A stretch of DNA of 64,000 nt from an uncultured Alistipes sp. (GCA_944321175.1 CALUKI010000031.1:62001-126000), one strand, 5' to 3'. Positions 18,563 to 28,333 are shown, numbered from the stretch's first letter. Notes: generated from the letters alone by a model not told the origin. Made by a program: numbers and translations.

Positions 18563-18594
18563 AGGCTTTCCCGTTTTCGGGGAAGCCTTTCTTG
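18563..18594 (+). terminator. Terminator after the GH27 gene
   Basis: AGGCTTTCCC (18563-18572) pairs with GGGGAAGCCT (18579-18588) and is followed by TTTCTT. Confidence 0.65.
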
Positions 18595-18746
18595 CGAATG
18601 ATCTTCTGCCGGCACTACGCGGACAAGCCGTTGCAAAGCATATTCCGCGCACAACTCAGCCGTTAAATTCAAGACCTGCTCCGGCAAAAGCCTCCACTTG
18701 CATTTGAAAATGGTCTTCGGAGAGACCGTCAGCCAAAAACATCGTC

Positions 18747-18902
18747 CCGAAAACAAGACTGCAGAGCACCTCCGGGAATATGTCCCCGAAAAAAATCCCG
18801 TTCCGAAAACAACGCCGGCGGGAACGCTTCGTCGAGGGTCCCGACCCCGAAAACTGCTCCTCCGAAACGGTCCCACCACCCGAAAAACGACACTCCGAAA
18901 AC
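18747..18902. repeat. Degenerate CCGAAAAC repeats in an intergenic region
   Basis: CCGAAAAC or a one-base variant occurs at 18747, 18786, 18803, 18847, 18862, 18880 and 18895. Spacing is irregular (15-44 bases). The stretch 18512-18972 otherwise holds two hairpin terminators and no believable gene. Confidence 0.5.
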
Positions 18903-18917
18903 AACGGACACAAATAC

Positions 18918-18949
18918 GCAAGGGGCATCCTCGCGAGGACGCCCCTTGC
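18918..18949 (-). terminator. Terminator downstream of yidC
   Basis: A 32-base near-perfect palindrome: GCAAGGGGC pairs with GCCCCTTGC, around an inner TCCTCGCGAGGA. It lies 24 bases past the yidC stop on the minus strand. Confidence 0.65.
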
Positions 18950-18972
18950 CATAACGGTTGCCGGAAGAAGGA

Positions 18973-20922
18973 TCAACGGCGTTTTTTCCCGCCTTGCGCC
19001 TTTCCGCGCTGCATGGCTTCCTGCTGACGCATCAGCTCCTCATACCGCAGCTGGAACTTCGATTTTTTGCGGTTCTTCGCCTTGCTGGCGTTGGCCTCCA
19101 TGATGGCATGGATCTTCCCGTCATCGACCATGCGCCGGATCAGGAAGGTCTGCGCAATGGTCAACAGGTTGAACAGCAGATAGTAATAGCACAATCCGCT
19201 CGAATAGTCGTTGAACCAGCACAACATGAAGATCGGCATCAGATAGACCATCATGAACTTCATGCCGGCCATTTGCGGCTGTGCCGATGAGGTCTGCTGA
19301 TAACTGATGTAGGAGAAAGCGAAGGTCGATAAGGCCATCAGCAAGGCAAACAGACTGACATGGTCGCCGTAGAAGGGAATCGAGAAGGGCAGGTTCAGGA
19401 TGCTGTCATACGACGAAAGGTCGTGCGCCCAGAAAAGCGGCTGCCCGCGCAACTCGATCGACGAGGGGAAGAAGCGGAACATGGCGATCAGAATCGGGAA
19501 CTGGATGAGCAGCGGGATACAGCCGCCCATCGGATTGATTCCCGCCTTTTTGTAGAGCGCCATCATCTCCTGCTGCTTTTTCATGGCGTCCTCCTGCCTG
19601 GGGTACTTCGCATTCAGCGCATCCATCTCCGGTTTGATGATCCGCATCTTGGCCTGCGAGATGTAACTCTTGTAGGTCAGGGGCGAGACGATTATCTTGA
19701 TCAGGACGGCCAGAATAAGGATAATCCAGCCATAGCTCCCGATATACTGCCGCAGGAAATCGAAGACCGGGATGACCAGCCAGCGGCTTACCCAGCCGAT
19801 AATGCCCCAGCCCATCGGGATCAGCCGGTCGAGCAGCAGCGACTCGCCCTGCGCATTGTCGATTTTCTTCAGCACGGCATACTTGTTCGGGCCGAAATAG
19901 AACGAGAAGTCATACTGCTCGGTCTGCGCCGTATAGGGCACGGCCGTCGAAGCCGAGAAGGACTTGACCAGCCCCGAATCGGGCGCCGCCGTACTGTAAG
20001 CCACATCGGCATAACTGAAACTGCCGCCGCGGGCGATGAGCACCGACGAGAAGAACTGCTGCTTGAAGGCGATCCACTCCACCGACGAGGAGATCTCCTC
20101 CTCCTTGTCCCCTTCGCTCATCGACAGCTCGTCGATCGACCCTTCGCCGGGAATCCGGTAGGCAACCGTCGTGTACATGTTTTCGTTCTTGAAGCCGCGT
20201 TCGTTCTGATACGACGTATTGCTCCATGCCATGCCGATACTGCTCTGGTTCGACATGTAGGGGGCCATGTTGACCAGCCGCACCGTATAGTCCACCAGAT
20301 AGTCGCGCGACGGAACCGCCGCATCATAGACCGCATATTCATACTCCAGTGCAGCATCGGGCGCTACGGCCAACCGCATGCGGACGATCTGCGACGAATC
20401 GCTCCGCACGACAGGATCCGCCGTGAAGGTATAGTCCGACGTATTGACCTTGACATTGTTCAGTCCGTTCTTGATGAAGAACGAGAGATCGAATTTCGCA
20501 CTCTCCGGAACGAAAAGTTCGACCGCATCGTTCCGTTCATTCTGTTTCCCGTAACGGGTATAATCCTTGAGCGTCACGGACTGTACGATACCGCCGCGTG
20601 TCGAGAAGACGATCCGCATTACATCGTTTTCGACGGTTATCGATCGGGGTTCCGCCTTCTTCGCGGCGACGAGACGGTCACCCAACACGGCGATTTCACG
20701 CGCCTGCAGGACGGAATCGGGTTGCGCGGGAGTCAATGACGCGGCGGAGGCCGTCGCCATTGAAGCCGAATCACCTGCAATAGGCTGTGCCAATTCGGGA
20801 TGGGCGGCTTCATAGGCCGCCATCGCTTCCTGATATTTCTGCTGCTGACGGGAACTGTAAATTGTAAAACCGAAAAAGATGACACCGATCAGAACGATGC
20901 CGATGAGTGATTTTTTATCCAT
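18973..20922 (-). CDS. yidC: Membrane protein insertase YidC
   Basis: A 649-residue inner-membrane insertase for Sec-dependent and Sec-independent membrane proteins. The N-terminal helix (SLIGIVLIGVIFFGFTIY) is followed by a linker and the large periplasmic beta domain (about 90-370). The conserved insertase core lies at about 375-600 and includes WGIIGWVSRWLVIPVFDFL, the cytoplasmic hairpin MRIIKPEMDALNAKYP and GCIPLLIQFPILIAMFRFF. The C terminus is strongly basic, suited to ribosome contact. It lies 18 bases downstream of pyrG in the same orientation. Confidence 0.97.
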   Translation of the reverse strand: MDKKSLIGIVLIGVIFFGFTIYSSRQQQKYQEAMAAYEAAHPELAQPIAGDSASMATASAASLTPAQPDSVLQAREIAVLGDRLVAAKKAEPRSITVENDVMRIVFSTRGGIVQSVTLKDYTRYGKQNERNDAVELFVPESAKFDLSFFIKNGLNNVKVNTSDYTFTADPVVRSDSSQIVRMRLAVAPDAALEYEYAVYDAAVPSRDYLVDYTVRLVNMAPYMSNQSSIGMAWSNTSYQNERGFKNENMYTTVAYRIPGEGSIDELSMSEGDKEEEISSSVEWIAFKQQFFSSVLIARGGSFSYADVAYSTAAPDSGLVKSFSASTAVPYTAQTEQYDFSFYFGPNKYAVLKKIDNAQGESLLLDRLIPMGWGIIGWVSRWLVIPVFDFLRQYIGSYGWIILILAVLIKIIVSPLTYKSYISQAKMRIIKPEMDALNAKYPRQEDAMKKQQEMMALYKKAGINPMGGCIPLLIQFPILIAMFRFFPSSIELRGQPLFWAHDLSSYDSILNLPFSIPFYGDHVSLFALLMALSTFAFSYISYQQTSSAQPQMAGMKFMMVYLMPIFMLCWFNDYSSGLCYYYLLFNLLTIAQTFLIRRMVDDGKIHAIMEANASKAKNRKKSKFQLRYEELMRQQEAMQRGKAQGGKKRR

Positions 20923-20940
20923 TCGAACGTCGCAAAGCGT

Positions 20941-22560
20941 TTAGTTGCCACTATGTTTCAAAGCCGCAGCCACAAAGGCCACGAACAGCGGGTGCGGACG
21001 CCGCACCGTACTTTTGTATTCGGGATGATACTGCGTGCCGACGAACCACGGATGGTTCTCCAGTTCGACGACCTCGACGAGTCCGGTTTCGGGATTCGTG
21101 CCGACGGCCTTCATGCCGTGCGCCTCGAAATCGGCCAGATAGTCGTTGTTGAACTCGTAACGGTGACGGTGCCGCTCGACGATATCGGTCGTACCATAGG
21201 CCTCGGCCGCCTTCGAGCCGGGCAGCAGCTGGCAGGGGTAACCGCCCAGACGCATCGTACCGCCCTTTGCCGTCACACCCTTCTGCTCCTCCATGAGATC
21301 GATGACCGGATGCTTCGTCGAAGGATCCATCTCGGTGGAGTTTGCATCCTTGAACTTGAGTACGTCACGTGCGAACTCGATTACGGCGCACTGCATGCCC
21401 AGACAGATGCCGAGGAACGGCACTCCGTGTTCACGGGCATAACGCACCGCAACAATCTTTCCCTCAATGCCGCGGTTTCCGAATCCGGGCGCCACAAGGA
21501 TCGCCGCCATCTTCTCCAGCTTCTCCCCGACATTCGACTCATCGAGTTTCTCGGAGTTGATGTAACGCACCTTGACCTTGCAGTCGTTCATGGCTCCGGC
21601 ATGGATGAAGGCCTCGCTGATCGACTTGTAGGCATCGGGCAATTCGGTATATTTGCCCACCAAGGCGATCTCGATCCGATGATGGGGGTTCTTGATCTTC
21701 TCCACGAAGGCCTTCCACTGCTCCATGTCGGGCTCGTTGTCGGCCGGCAGATCGAGTTTCGCGAGCAGGACTTCGTCGAGATGCTGTTCGTGCATGCGGA
21801 GCGGCACCTCGTAAATCGTCGGCACGTCGATGGACTCCATGACGGCATTGGCATCCACATTGCAGAACAGCGCCAGTTTCCGACGCAGGTTCTGCGACAG
21901 CGAATGTTCGGTGCGCAGCACCAGCACGTCGGGCTGCAGCCCGTTCTCCATCAACGCCTTGACGGAGTGCTGCGTAGGTTTTGTCTTCAATTCGCCCGTT
22001 GCCGACAGATACGGGATGAGGGTCAGGTGGACGAGCGCCGTATCGCGATAGCCCAACGCATAGCGCAGCTGCCGCACCGACTCGATAAAGGGCAGCGATT
22101 CGATATCGCCGACCGTACCGCCCAATTCCGTAATGATGATGTCATAGACCTTCTGCTGTGCAAGCAGCTGGATGCGCCGCTTGATTTCGTCGGTGATATG
22201 GGGTACGACCTGTACGGTTTTGCCCAGATAGTCGCCGCGACGTTCTTTTTCGATGACGGTCTTGTAGATCTTTCCCGTCGTGACGTTGTTGGCTTTCGAA
22301 GTGGTGATCGACGTGAAACGTTCGTAGTGGCCCAAATCGAGGTCGGTCTCCGTGCCGTCCTCCGTCACATAGCATTCGCCGTGTTCATAGGGGTTGAGCG
22401 TACCGGGATCGACATTGATATAGGGATCGAGTTTCTGGATCGTCACCGAATACCCGCGTCCCTGCAGCAAACGGGCGATCGAGGCCGAGATAATGCCTTT
22501 GCCGAGCGATGAGGCCACACCGCCGGTCACAAAAATGTACTTCGGTTTTTTGAGTTTCAT
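20941..22560 (-). CDS. pyrG: CTP synthase
   Basis: Converts UTP, ATP and glutamine to CTP. The 539-residue protein has an N-terminal synthetase domain (KYIFVTGGVASSLGKGI, the P-loop region, and KLDPYINVDPGT) and a C-terminal class I glutamine amidotransferase domain with the Cys nucleophile in FLGICLGMQ and the His/Glu pair in GTQYHPEYKS. I chose the ATG at 22560 (MKLKKPKYIF), which matches the family N terminus; the frame is open 16 codons further upstream. The gene lies between the DUF349 gene and yidC, all minus strand and closely spaced. Confidence 0.97.
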   Translation of the reverse strand: MKLKKPKYIFVTGGVASSLGKGIISASIARLLQGRGYSVTIQKLDPYINVDPGTLNPYEHGECYVTEDGTETDLDLGHYERFTSITTSKANNVTTGKIYKTVIEKERRGDYLGKTVQVVPHITDEIKRRIQLLAQQKVYDIIITELGGTVGDIESLPFIESVRQLRYALGYRDTALVHLTLIPYLSATGELKTKPTQHSVKALMENGLQPDVLVLRTEHSLSQNLRRKLALFCNVDANAVMESIDVPTIYEVPLRMHEQHLDEVLLAKLDLPADNEPDMEQWKAFVEKIKNPHHRIEIALVGKYTELPDAYKSISEAFIHAGAMNDCKVKVRYINSEKLDESNVGEKLEKMAAILVAPGFGNRGIEGKIVAVRYAREHGVPFLGICLGMQCAVIEFARDVLKFKDANSTEMDPSTKHPVIDLMEEQKGVTAKGGTMRLGGYPCQLLPGSKAAEAYGTTDIVERHRHRYEFNNDYLADFEAHGMKAVGTNPETGLVEVVELENHPWFVGTQYHPEYKSTVRRPHPLFVAFVAAALKHSGN

Positions 22561-22611
22561 ATGCTCTTTTGAACGTTTTTCCATATTGAATGCGTAACCC
22601 GCCGGCATGGA

Positions 22612-24840
22612 TCAGGCTTCCTCCTGCGACGACTCTTCCTGCTCCTTGGCTGCGGCTTCGCGATCGATGAGTTTGACCTTTTCGATCGTATCGGCCATCT
22701 CGCGTTTGGCGCGCGCGATCTTCTCCTGCACATCGGCAATCAAGGCCTCCGCGCCCTTCGAATGGGCGAAGAAACCGATATTGTTCTCCAAGAGGGCGAT
22801 ATCGGCCTCCAGCTGTTTCACCTTGTTGTAAAGGCGATCGCGCTCGCTGCGCAGACGCCGGTCGCCGGCACTTCTGAGCCCCGACACCTTCTCGCGGAAG
22901 CGCGACATCGAACGTTCGCGCTCCGTACCGCGCAAAACGGCGAAAAGCGCATCGACACACTCTTTATAGCGGCGCTGGATCTCGTCCTTGCGTTTGATGG
23001 GCACGAAACCGATCTCGCCCCAGCGGCGTTGGAACTCCTTGATCAATTCGAAGCCGCCCGCCTTGACATCCGCGTCGGCCATTTCGTCGAGCAGCGCCAG
23101 TTTGCGGCGCAGATTCTCCTCGTGTTCGCCGTCCACATCGGCGAAATGGGCGGCTTTGCGTTCGAAGAACTTGTCGCACGCCGCACGGAAACGTTTCCAC
23201 ACCTGATCGGAATAACGGCGCGGCGCCGGACCGATCTGCTTCCAACGGGCCTGCAATGCAATCAGCTCATCGGTTGTCTTCTTCCACTCCTCGCTCATCT
23301 GCAAGGCTTCGGCAGCCTCGCACAATTCGATTTTCAACTGGAGGTTGTGCTCCATTTCCGTCTTGATACCGGAATAGAAATTGCGTTTTGCCTCGAAGAA
23401 ACGGTCGCAGGCGGCACGGAAACGTTCATAGATCCGGGTATTGTCCTTCTTGGGCGCGAAACCGATCGTCTTCCAGATCTTCTGGATTTCCAGCAGACGG
23501 TCGCTGGCCTGATTCCACTCCTTGCGGGTCGTATAGAGCTGCTGGGCGAGTTCCTCGGTCTGTTCGCAGAGATTCGTTTTCAGTTCGAGGTTTTTCGTCT
23601 GTTCGCTCTTGATCGACTCGAAATAGGCCTGATGCTGTTTGTTGATGCGGCTCGACGCCTCTTTGAAACGGTTCCACAACGCCTCCTTGAACTCATTGGC
23701 CACAGGGCCCGTCTCCCGCCACTCGTCGTGCAGTTTCTGCAACTTATGAAACGCCTCGACGATCGAAGGTTCCAGAATCAACGCCTCGGCCGCCTCACAC
23801 AACGCGACTTTCTGTTCATAGTTTTTCTTCAGGTCCAGATCACGCAACTCCTTGTTGATCTTGATGAAATTGTAGAAATTCTCAACGTGGAGGTTGTAGG
23901 TTTCCCACAGATCCTTGACATGCTGCTGCGGAACCGGCCCCGTCTCCTTCCAGCGCTGCTGCAATTCACGGAACTTGTTGAAAGTATGGTTGAGCGTTTC
24001 GTCCGAATTGATCAACTCCTTGAGCTCCTCGATGATCTGCAGCTTGGTCTTCAGGTTGGCCTCCTTCTCCGCTTCGAGCGAAGCGATGAATTCATCGCGG
24101 CGGCGGCGATACTCCTTGAAAAGATCCTTAAGACGCAGCTCCTGGGCGTCGGCTGCAGGGACGAAATCCGTTTCGGCGCCGCCGGCATCGACAAATGCGC
24201 GGCGCTGGGCTTCGACCTCGGCGCGATGGACCTTGTAAAAGGCGATTTTGAGATTTTCGACGACCCTGCGCAACGATTGTACCTGTTCCGTCTCCAGCAT
24301 GTGCGCAAACATCGAGACCATCTCCTCTTCGCTTTTGCCGGCGAAGAGTTCTTCGGACGAAGTCTGGGAGGCGGCATTCTCCTCATCGGAGGGCTCGCCG
24401 ACATCCAGCCCTGCACTGTTGGCAGCCAACGCGGCCTCCTCATCGGCAAAATCGACACTGTTTTCGGACAGGGCAACGCTCGGCGACGAGACGGGTGCCG
24501 CAACCGTCTTCGAGACCGGTTCTTCTGCGGCTGCCGGCTCCTCCGCTCCAGCGAGCGCATCGGCGTCAACGACGTGTGCCGCGACCTCCTCCGAGACCGG
24601 TTCCTCTGCGGCTGCCGGCTCCTCCGCCCCAGCGGGCGCATCGGCGTCAACGACGTGTGCCGCGACCTCCTTCGAGACCGGTTCTTCAACGGAAACGGGA
24701 GTCTCTGCCGGTGAAGCCGATTTTTCGGCAATCGTTGCAGGCTCCTCGACAGGAGTTGCGGAAGCGGAACCTTGTTGCGTATCTTCAGCAGTGCTGACTT
24801 GTTCCTCAGGAACAGACGGGTTGGTGTTCTTGGTAGCCAT
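22612..24840 (-). CDS. DUF349 coiled-coil protein with repetitive acidic N terminus
   Basis: A 742-residue cytoplasmic protein. The first 150 residues are Glu/Ala/Pro-rich and disordered and contain two near-identical 27-residue repeats. From about residue 210 there are several DUF349 repeats of about 75 residues, each with a W-K-x-[IT]-G-x-[AV]-P core and a following RF(R/K)xAxDxFF segment (for example RWKQIGPAPRRYSDQVWKRF). The C terminus is coiled coil. DUF349 proteins are widespread in Bacteroidota; their function is not established. It is probably the first gene of a DUF349-pyrG-yidC operon, 51 bases upstream of pyrG. Confidence 0.88.
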   Translation of the reverse strand: MATKNTNPSVPEEQVSTAEDTQQGSASATPVEEPATIAEKSASPAETPVSVEEPVSKEVAAHVVDADAPAGAEEPAAAEEPVSEEVAAHVVDADALAGAEEPAAAEEPVSKTVAAPVSSPSVALSENSVDFADEEAALAANSAGLDVGEPSDEENAASQTSSEELFAGKSEEEMVSMFAHMLETEQVQSLRRVVENLKIAFYKVHRAEVEAQRRAFVDAGGAETDFVPAADAQELRLKDLFKEYRRRRDEFIASLEAEKEANLKTKLQIIEELKELINSDETLNHTFNKFRELQQRWKETGPVPQQHVKDLWETYNLHVENFYNFIKINKELRDLDLKKNYEQKVALCEAAEALILEPSIVEAFHKLQKLHDEWRETGPVANEFKEALWNRFKEASSRINKQHQAYFESIKSEQTKNLELKTNLCEQTEELAQQLYTTRKEWNQASDRLLEIQKIWKTIGFAPKKDNTRIYERFRAACDRFFEAKRNFYSGIKTEMEHNLQLKIELCEAAEALQMSEEWKKTTDELIALQARWKQIGPAPRRYSDQVWKRFRAACDKFFERKAAHFADVDGEHEENLRRKLALLDEMADADVKAGGFELIKEFQRRWGEIGFVPIKRKDEIQRRYKECVDALFAVLRGTERERSMSRFREKVSGLRSAGDRRLRSERDRLYNKVKQLEADIALLENNIGFFAHSKGAEALIADVQEKIARAKREMADTIEKVKLIDREAAAKEQEESSQEEA
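24520..24681. repeat. Two tandem 81-bp repeats in the DUF349 gene
   Basis: Copies 24520-24600 and 24601-24681 differ at four bases. The unit is a multiple of three, so the repeat adds 27 residues per copy without breaking the frame. Confidence 0.9.
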
Positions 24841-24894
24841 CTTATACTCTCATTATTTGATTAATCGGATCCTTGCGAATACACATACAACTCG

Positions 24895-24926
24895 CAAAGA
24901 TACCATATTTCAACAGACTTTCACAA
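24895..24926 (-). promoter_or_regulatory. Promoter of the DUF349-pyrG-yidC unit
   Basis: The minus strand shows a TTG (24926-24924), 21 bases, then TATCTTTG (24902-24895), about 55 bases before the DUF349 ATG. Confidence 0.5.
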
Positions 24927-25042
24927 TTTTTTCGGGGATTTTAACTATCTTGGCGGAAAATTAACAGCTCTTTTTCCATGCGGGGGTCTGGTATGCCGAC
25001 AACGCTCCATGCAGGAAAACAAGCCGATAAAATCCACACGAC

Positions 25043-25705
25043 ATGAGCCACCGAATTCTTTTGGTTGACGATGAAGACGATATTCTGGAATTCGTCCGCT
25101 ACAACCTCCAGCGGGAGGGATACGAAGTCCACACCGCACGCAACGGCATCGAAGCGATCGGCCGGGCGCTCGAAGTGCACCCCCACCTGATCCTGCTCGA
25201 CCGGATGATGCCCCATATGGACGGCTTGGAGACATGCCGGCGGCTTCGCGAGCACAAGGAGCTGAACCGCACGATGATCGTCTTTCTGACGGCGCTGGGG
25301 GAAGACGACCACCAACTCTCCGGATTCAATGCCGGCGCCGACGATTACATCGCCAAACCGATCAAGATGCACATTCTGGTAAGCCGGATCAAGGCGATTC
25401 TCAAGCGCGTGGAACGCGACAACGCTCCGTCCGAGGGGGTGATCGAGATTGATCCCGCAAGATATGTGGTACGGCGGGACGGACAGCAGCTGCTGCTGCC
25501 GCGCAAGGAGTTCGCCCTGCTGGCCCTGCTGATGTCGGAACCCGGACGGCTCTTTTCGCGCGAAGAGATCTATTCGCGGGTCTGGGGCAGCGAGGTGGTG
25601 GTCGGAGACCGCACGATCGACGTCCATATCCGCAAACTGCGCCAGAAAATCGGCGGCAATCACATCATTACCATCAAAGGCGTAGGCTATAAATACGAAG
25701 CATGA
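25043..25705 (+). CDS. OmpR/PhoB-family response regulator (orphan)
   Basis: A 220-residue two-component regulator. The receiver domain (1-120) has the acidic pocket in LLVDDEDDIL, the phospho-acceptor Asp in LILLDRMMP, and the conserved Thr and Lys in FLTALG and YIAKPIK. The C-terminal winged-helix DNA-binding domain (about 130-218) includes PRKEFALLALL, GRLFSREEIYSRVWG and RTIDVHIRKLRQKIG. No histidine kinase gene lies on either side, so the partner must be elsewhere. The gene is transcribed divergently from the DUF349 gene. Target genes cannot be inferred. Confidence 0.93.
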   Translation: MSHRILLVDDEDDILEFVRYNLQREGYEVHTARNGIEAIGRALEVHPHLILLDRMMPHMDGLETCRRLREHKELNRTMIVFLTALGEDDHQLSGFNAGADDYIAKPIKMHILVSRIKAILKRVERDNAPSEGVIEIDPARYVVRRDGQQLLLPRKEFALLALLMSEPGRLFSREEIYSRVWGSEVVVGDRTIDVHIRKLRQKIGGNHIITIKGVGYKYEA

Positions 25706-26010
25706 TTCGTGGCGGGTCGGGATTTTCGGCTCCCCTGCATGAAAAGACCATGGCGGCGGCCTGCGCGCGGCAGAGATCGGGATGCGTATCGACGCATTCC
25801 GATTTTTCTACATCCACGACGGGACGCCGTACAATCAAGCGGAAAGACTCCGGATTGTTTTTTCGCTGAAAATAGTGCAGATGTCGAAAAGATTCATTAG
25901 ATTTGCAAGATGTGGAAACCGTTCCGCCTTTTCAAGGTTCGGGGCTGGTTCGGAACTGAAGCGGAACGGTGTTGGAAACGGAAAACGACAAATATCAAAC
26001 GACAAAACAT
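25706..26010. other. Intergenic region upstream of ackA
   Basis: These 305 bases hold no believable gene. The only signal is a -7 element, TAGATTTG at 25898-25905, about 105 bases before ackA. Confidence 0.5.
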
Positions 26011-27225
26011 ATGGTAATCTTAGTCCTCAACTGCGGCAGTTCGTCGATCAAGTATCAGGTAATCGACATGGAGCAGGACCGCAGCACACTGCTGGCCAAA
26101 GGTCTGGTCGAGCGCATCGGCCTGAACGACGGCATTCTCACTCACAAACCGACCGGCAAGGAGAAGTACGAATTGCTCCGGCCCATACCCGACCATACGA
26201 CAGGGATCCGGCTGGTACTCGAAGCCTTGACCGATCCGTCGCACGGCGTGATCGCGTCGCTCGACGAAGTCAAGGCCGTCGGACACCGCGTTGCACACGG
26301 CGGAGAGTTTTTCCCGCAGAGCTGCATCGTCGATGAAGACGTCAAGGAGAAGATCCGTTCGCTGTTCGAGATTGCACCGCTGCACAATCCCGCCAATCTG
26401 GAGGGTGTCCTCTCAATCGAGAAGGTACTGTCGGGGATACCGCAGGTAACGGTCTTCGACACGTCGTTCCACCAGACCATTCCGGCGATGAACCACCTTT
26501 ACGCGCTGCCCTACGCCTACTACGAAAAATACCGTGTCCGCAAATACGGCTTTCACGGCACGAGCCACCTCTATGTGGCCCGCACCGGAGCGAAACTCGC
26601 AGGATTGGATCTGGCGCATTCGAAGATCATCACCTGCCACATCGGCAACGGCGCATCGGTTACGGCCGTACTCAACGGCAGGTCGTTCGACACGTCGATG
26701 GGCTTTTCGCCGCTCGACGGACTGGTAATGGGCACCCGCTGCGGGGCGGTCGATGCTTCGGCCATCACCTTTATCGGGGCCAAGGAGGGGATGAGTTTCC
26801 CGGAGCTGGACGAGATGATGAACAAACGTTCGGGCGTATTGGGCCTGACCGACCTGTCGAGCGACATGCGCGACATCGACAAAGCCTACAACGCCGGCGA
26901 CCCCCGCGCCGTCGTGGCACGGGACATGCACTACAATCGTGTCAAGAAATTCGTCGGGGAGTACGCCGCAGAAATGGGCGGCGTCGATCTGATCGTCTTC
27001 ACGGGCGGCGTGGGCGAGAACTCGCGCGAGTTGCGCCAGACGGTCTGCACGGGCCTCGAATTCATGGGCGTGGAGTTCGATCCTGCAGCGAACGACGTGC
27101 GCGGAGAAGATAAGATACTCTCGAAACCGACCTCGCGCGTGAAGGTTGCAGTCATCGCCACCGACGAAGAGCTGATGATCGCTACCGACACCTACCGGCT
27201 CGTAAACCATTTGCCCCTGACCTGA
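26011..27225 (+). CDS. ackA: Acetate kinase
   Basis: Interconverts acetyl phosphate plus ADP with acetate plus ATP. The 404-residue ASKHA-fold protein has LVLNCGSSSIKYQ at the N terminus, the GHRVAHGGEFF substrate loop, the RKYGFHGTSHLYV signature, and TCHIGNGASVTAV with GTRCGAVD in the nucleotide-binding half. The ATG at 26011 is chosen because MVILVLNCGSSS is the family N terminus; the frame is open 14 codons upstream. The usual partner pta is not adjacent. Instead a phosphate butyryltransferase and butyrate kinase follow 154 bases downstream. Confidence 0.97.
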   Translation: MVILVLNCGSSSIKYQVIDMEQDRSTLLAKGLVERIGLNDGILTHKPTGKEKYELLRPIPDHTTGIRLVLEALTDPSHGVIASLDEVKAVGHRVAHGGEFFPQSCIVDEDVKEKIRSLFEIAPLHNPANLEGVLSIEKVLSGIPQVTVFDTSFHQTIPAMNHLYALPYAYYEKYRVRKYGFHGTSHLYVARTGAKLAGLDLAHSKIITCHIGNGASVTAVLNGRSFDTSMGFSPLDGLVMGTRCGAVDASAITFIGAKEGMSFPELDEMMNKRSGVLGLTDLSSDMRDIDKAYNAGDPRAVVARDMHYNRVKKFVGEYAAEMGGVDLIVFTGGVGENSRELRQTVCTGLEFMGVEFDPAANDVRGEDKILSKPTSRVKVAVIATDEELMIATDTYRLVNHLPLT

Positions 27226-27379
27226 TTGTCCGGAACCGCAACCCTGCGCCGTACCGCTTCGACCGGAACCATCGCCGTTCCGGCGGAACCGGCCGACCGG
27301 ATATGCGTTGCAAGGAGCCGCCGGCAGCCGGAACCAATAATATATGACGGAAAAAGAAAGTTCAAGATCGGAACATATC

Positions 27380-28288
27380 ATGATGATTACAAAACTCACA
27401 CAAATCGTCGATGAAGCCCGCAAACGGGGCCGCCGGCGTCTGGCCGTAGCCTACGGGCAGGATTCACATACGCTCACCGCCGTTTACGACGCATACGAGG
27501 CGGGGCTGGTCGAACCGACCGTCTACGGCGACAAAGCCGTCATCGAGGAGGTCTGCCGCAAAGAGGGGATCGATGCCTCGCTTTTCAAGATCGTGGATGA
27601 GCCGAACGATGTCGAGTGCGTGCGGCTGGCTGTTGCGGCGGTTGTGGCGGGAGATGCCGACGTCCTGATGAAGGGGCTGGTATCGACCGACAAATACATG
27701 CGGGGGATCTTGAACAAGGATGCAGGACTTTTCCCGCCGAAAGGAGTCCTGAGCCACGTCTCGATCTTCGAGATTCCGAGCCTGCCGAAACTGCTGTGCG
27801 TTTCGGACGTAGCCGTCATCCCCGCACCGGATTTCAAACAGAAGACCGTTCAGATCGGCTATCTGCTCCAGACCGCCAGGCTGCTGGGCATCGAGACCCC
27901 GAAGATCGCCTGCATTGCGCCGTCGGAACAGGTTCTGCCGAGTGTCCCCTCCTCTACGGAGGCGGCCATACTGGCCAAAATGGGCGATCGGGGACAATTG
28001 GGACGTGCGGTCATCGACGGGCCGCTGTCGCTCGACGTTGCGTTGTACAAGGAGGTTGCCGAGCACAAGAAGGTGCAGGGTTCGACGGTTGCGGGCGATC
28101 CGGACTGCCTGCTCTTTCCGAACATCGAATCGGCCAATGTCTTTTTCAAGGCGGTGACACACTTCGGCGGCGCCGAGTTGGCGGCGATGGTCATGGGTAC
28201 GAAAGTGCCGTGCGTTCTCACCTCGCGCGGGGATTCGCGCAAATCGAAGATGTATTCGATCGCACTGGCCTGTCTGGCGGTACGCTGA
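27380..28288 (+). CDS. ptb: Phosphate butyryltransferase (phosphate acyltransferase)
   Basis: A phosphate acetyl/butyryltransferase-family enzyme that converts an acyl-CoA and phosphate to acyl phosphate and CoA. Family segments are ARKRGRRRLAVAYGQD at the N terminus, ADVLMKGLVSTDKYMRGIL, LSHVSIFEIPS and the C-terminal TSRGDSRKSKMYSIALA. It is about 300 residues, normal for Ptb and shorter than Pta. Start codons at 27380 and 27383 are equally possible; the frame stays open to 27344. With buk 45 bases downstream it forms the Ptb-Buk pathway, which can make butyrate or branched-chain acids with ATP gain. Confidence 0.93.
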   Translation: MMITKLTQIVDEARKRGRRRLAVAYGQDSHTLTAVYDAYEAGLVEPTVYGDKAVIEEVCRKEGIDASLFKIVDEPNDVECVRLAVAAVVAGDADVLMKGLVSTDKYMRGILNKDAGLFPPKGVLSHVSIFEIPSLPKLLCVSDVAVIPAPDFKQKTVQIGYLLQTARLLGIETPKIACIAPSEQVLPSVPSSTEAAILAKMGDRGQLGRAVIDGPLSLDVALYKEVAEHKKVQGSTVAGDPDCLLFPNIESANVFFKAVTHFGGAELAAMVMGTKVPCVLTSRGDSRKSKMYSIALACLAVR

Positions 28289-28333
28289 CCTCCGTTCCGA
28301 ATATCGAATGAATCCGCAATCCGCATCATCGAC

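Noticed and set aside
18698..19027. A 109-residue plus-strand frame over the CCGAAAAC repeats
   Set aside because: It is very basic and of low complexity, covers a terminator, and runs into the 3' end of yidC.
22762..24714. A 650-residue plus-strand open frame opposite the DUF349 gene
   Set aside because: Mirror of the repetitive DUF349 codons; the minus strand shows the real repeats.
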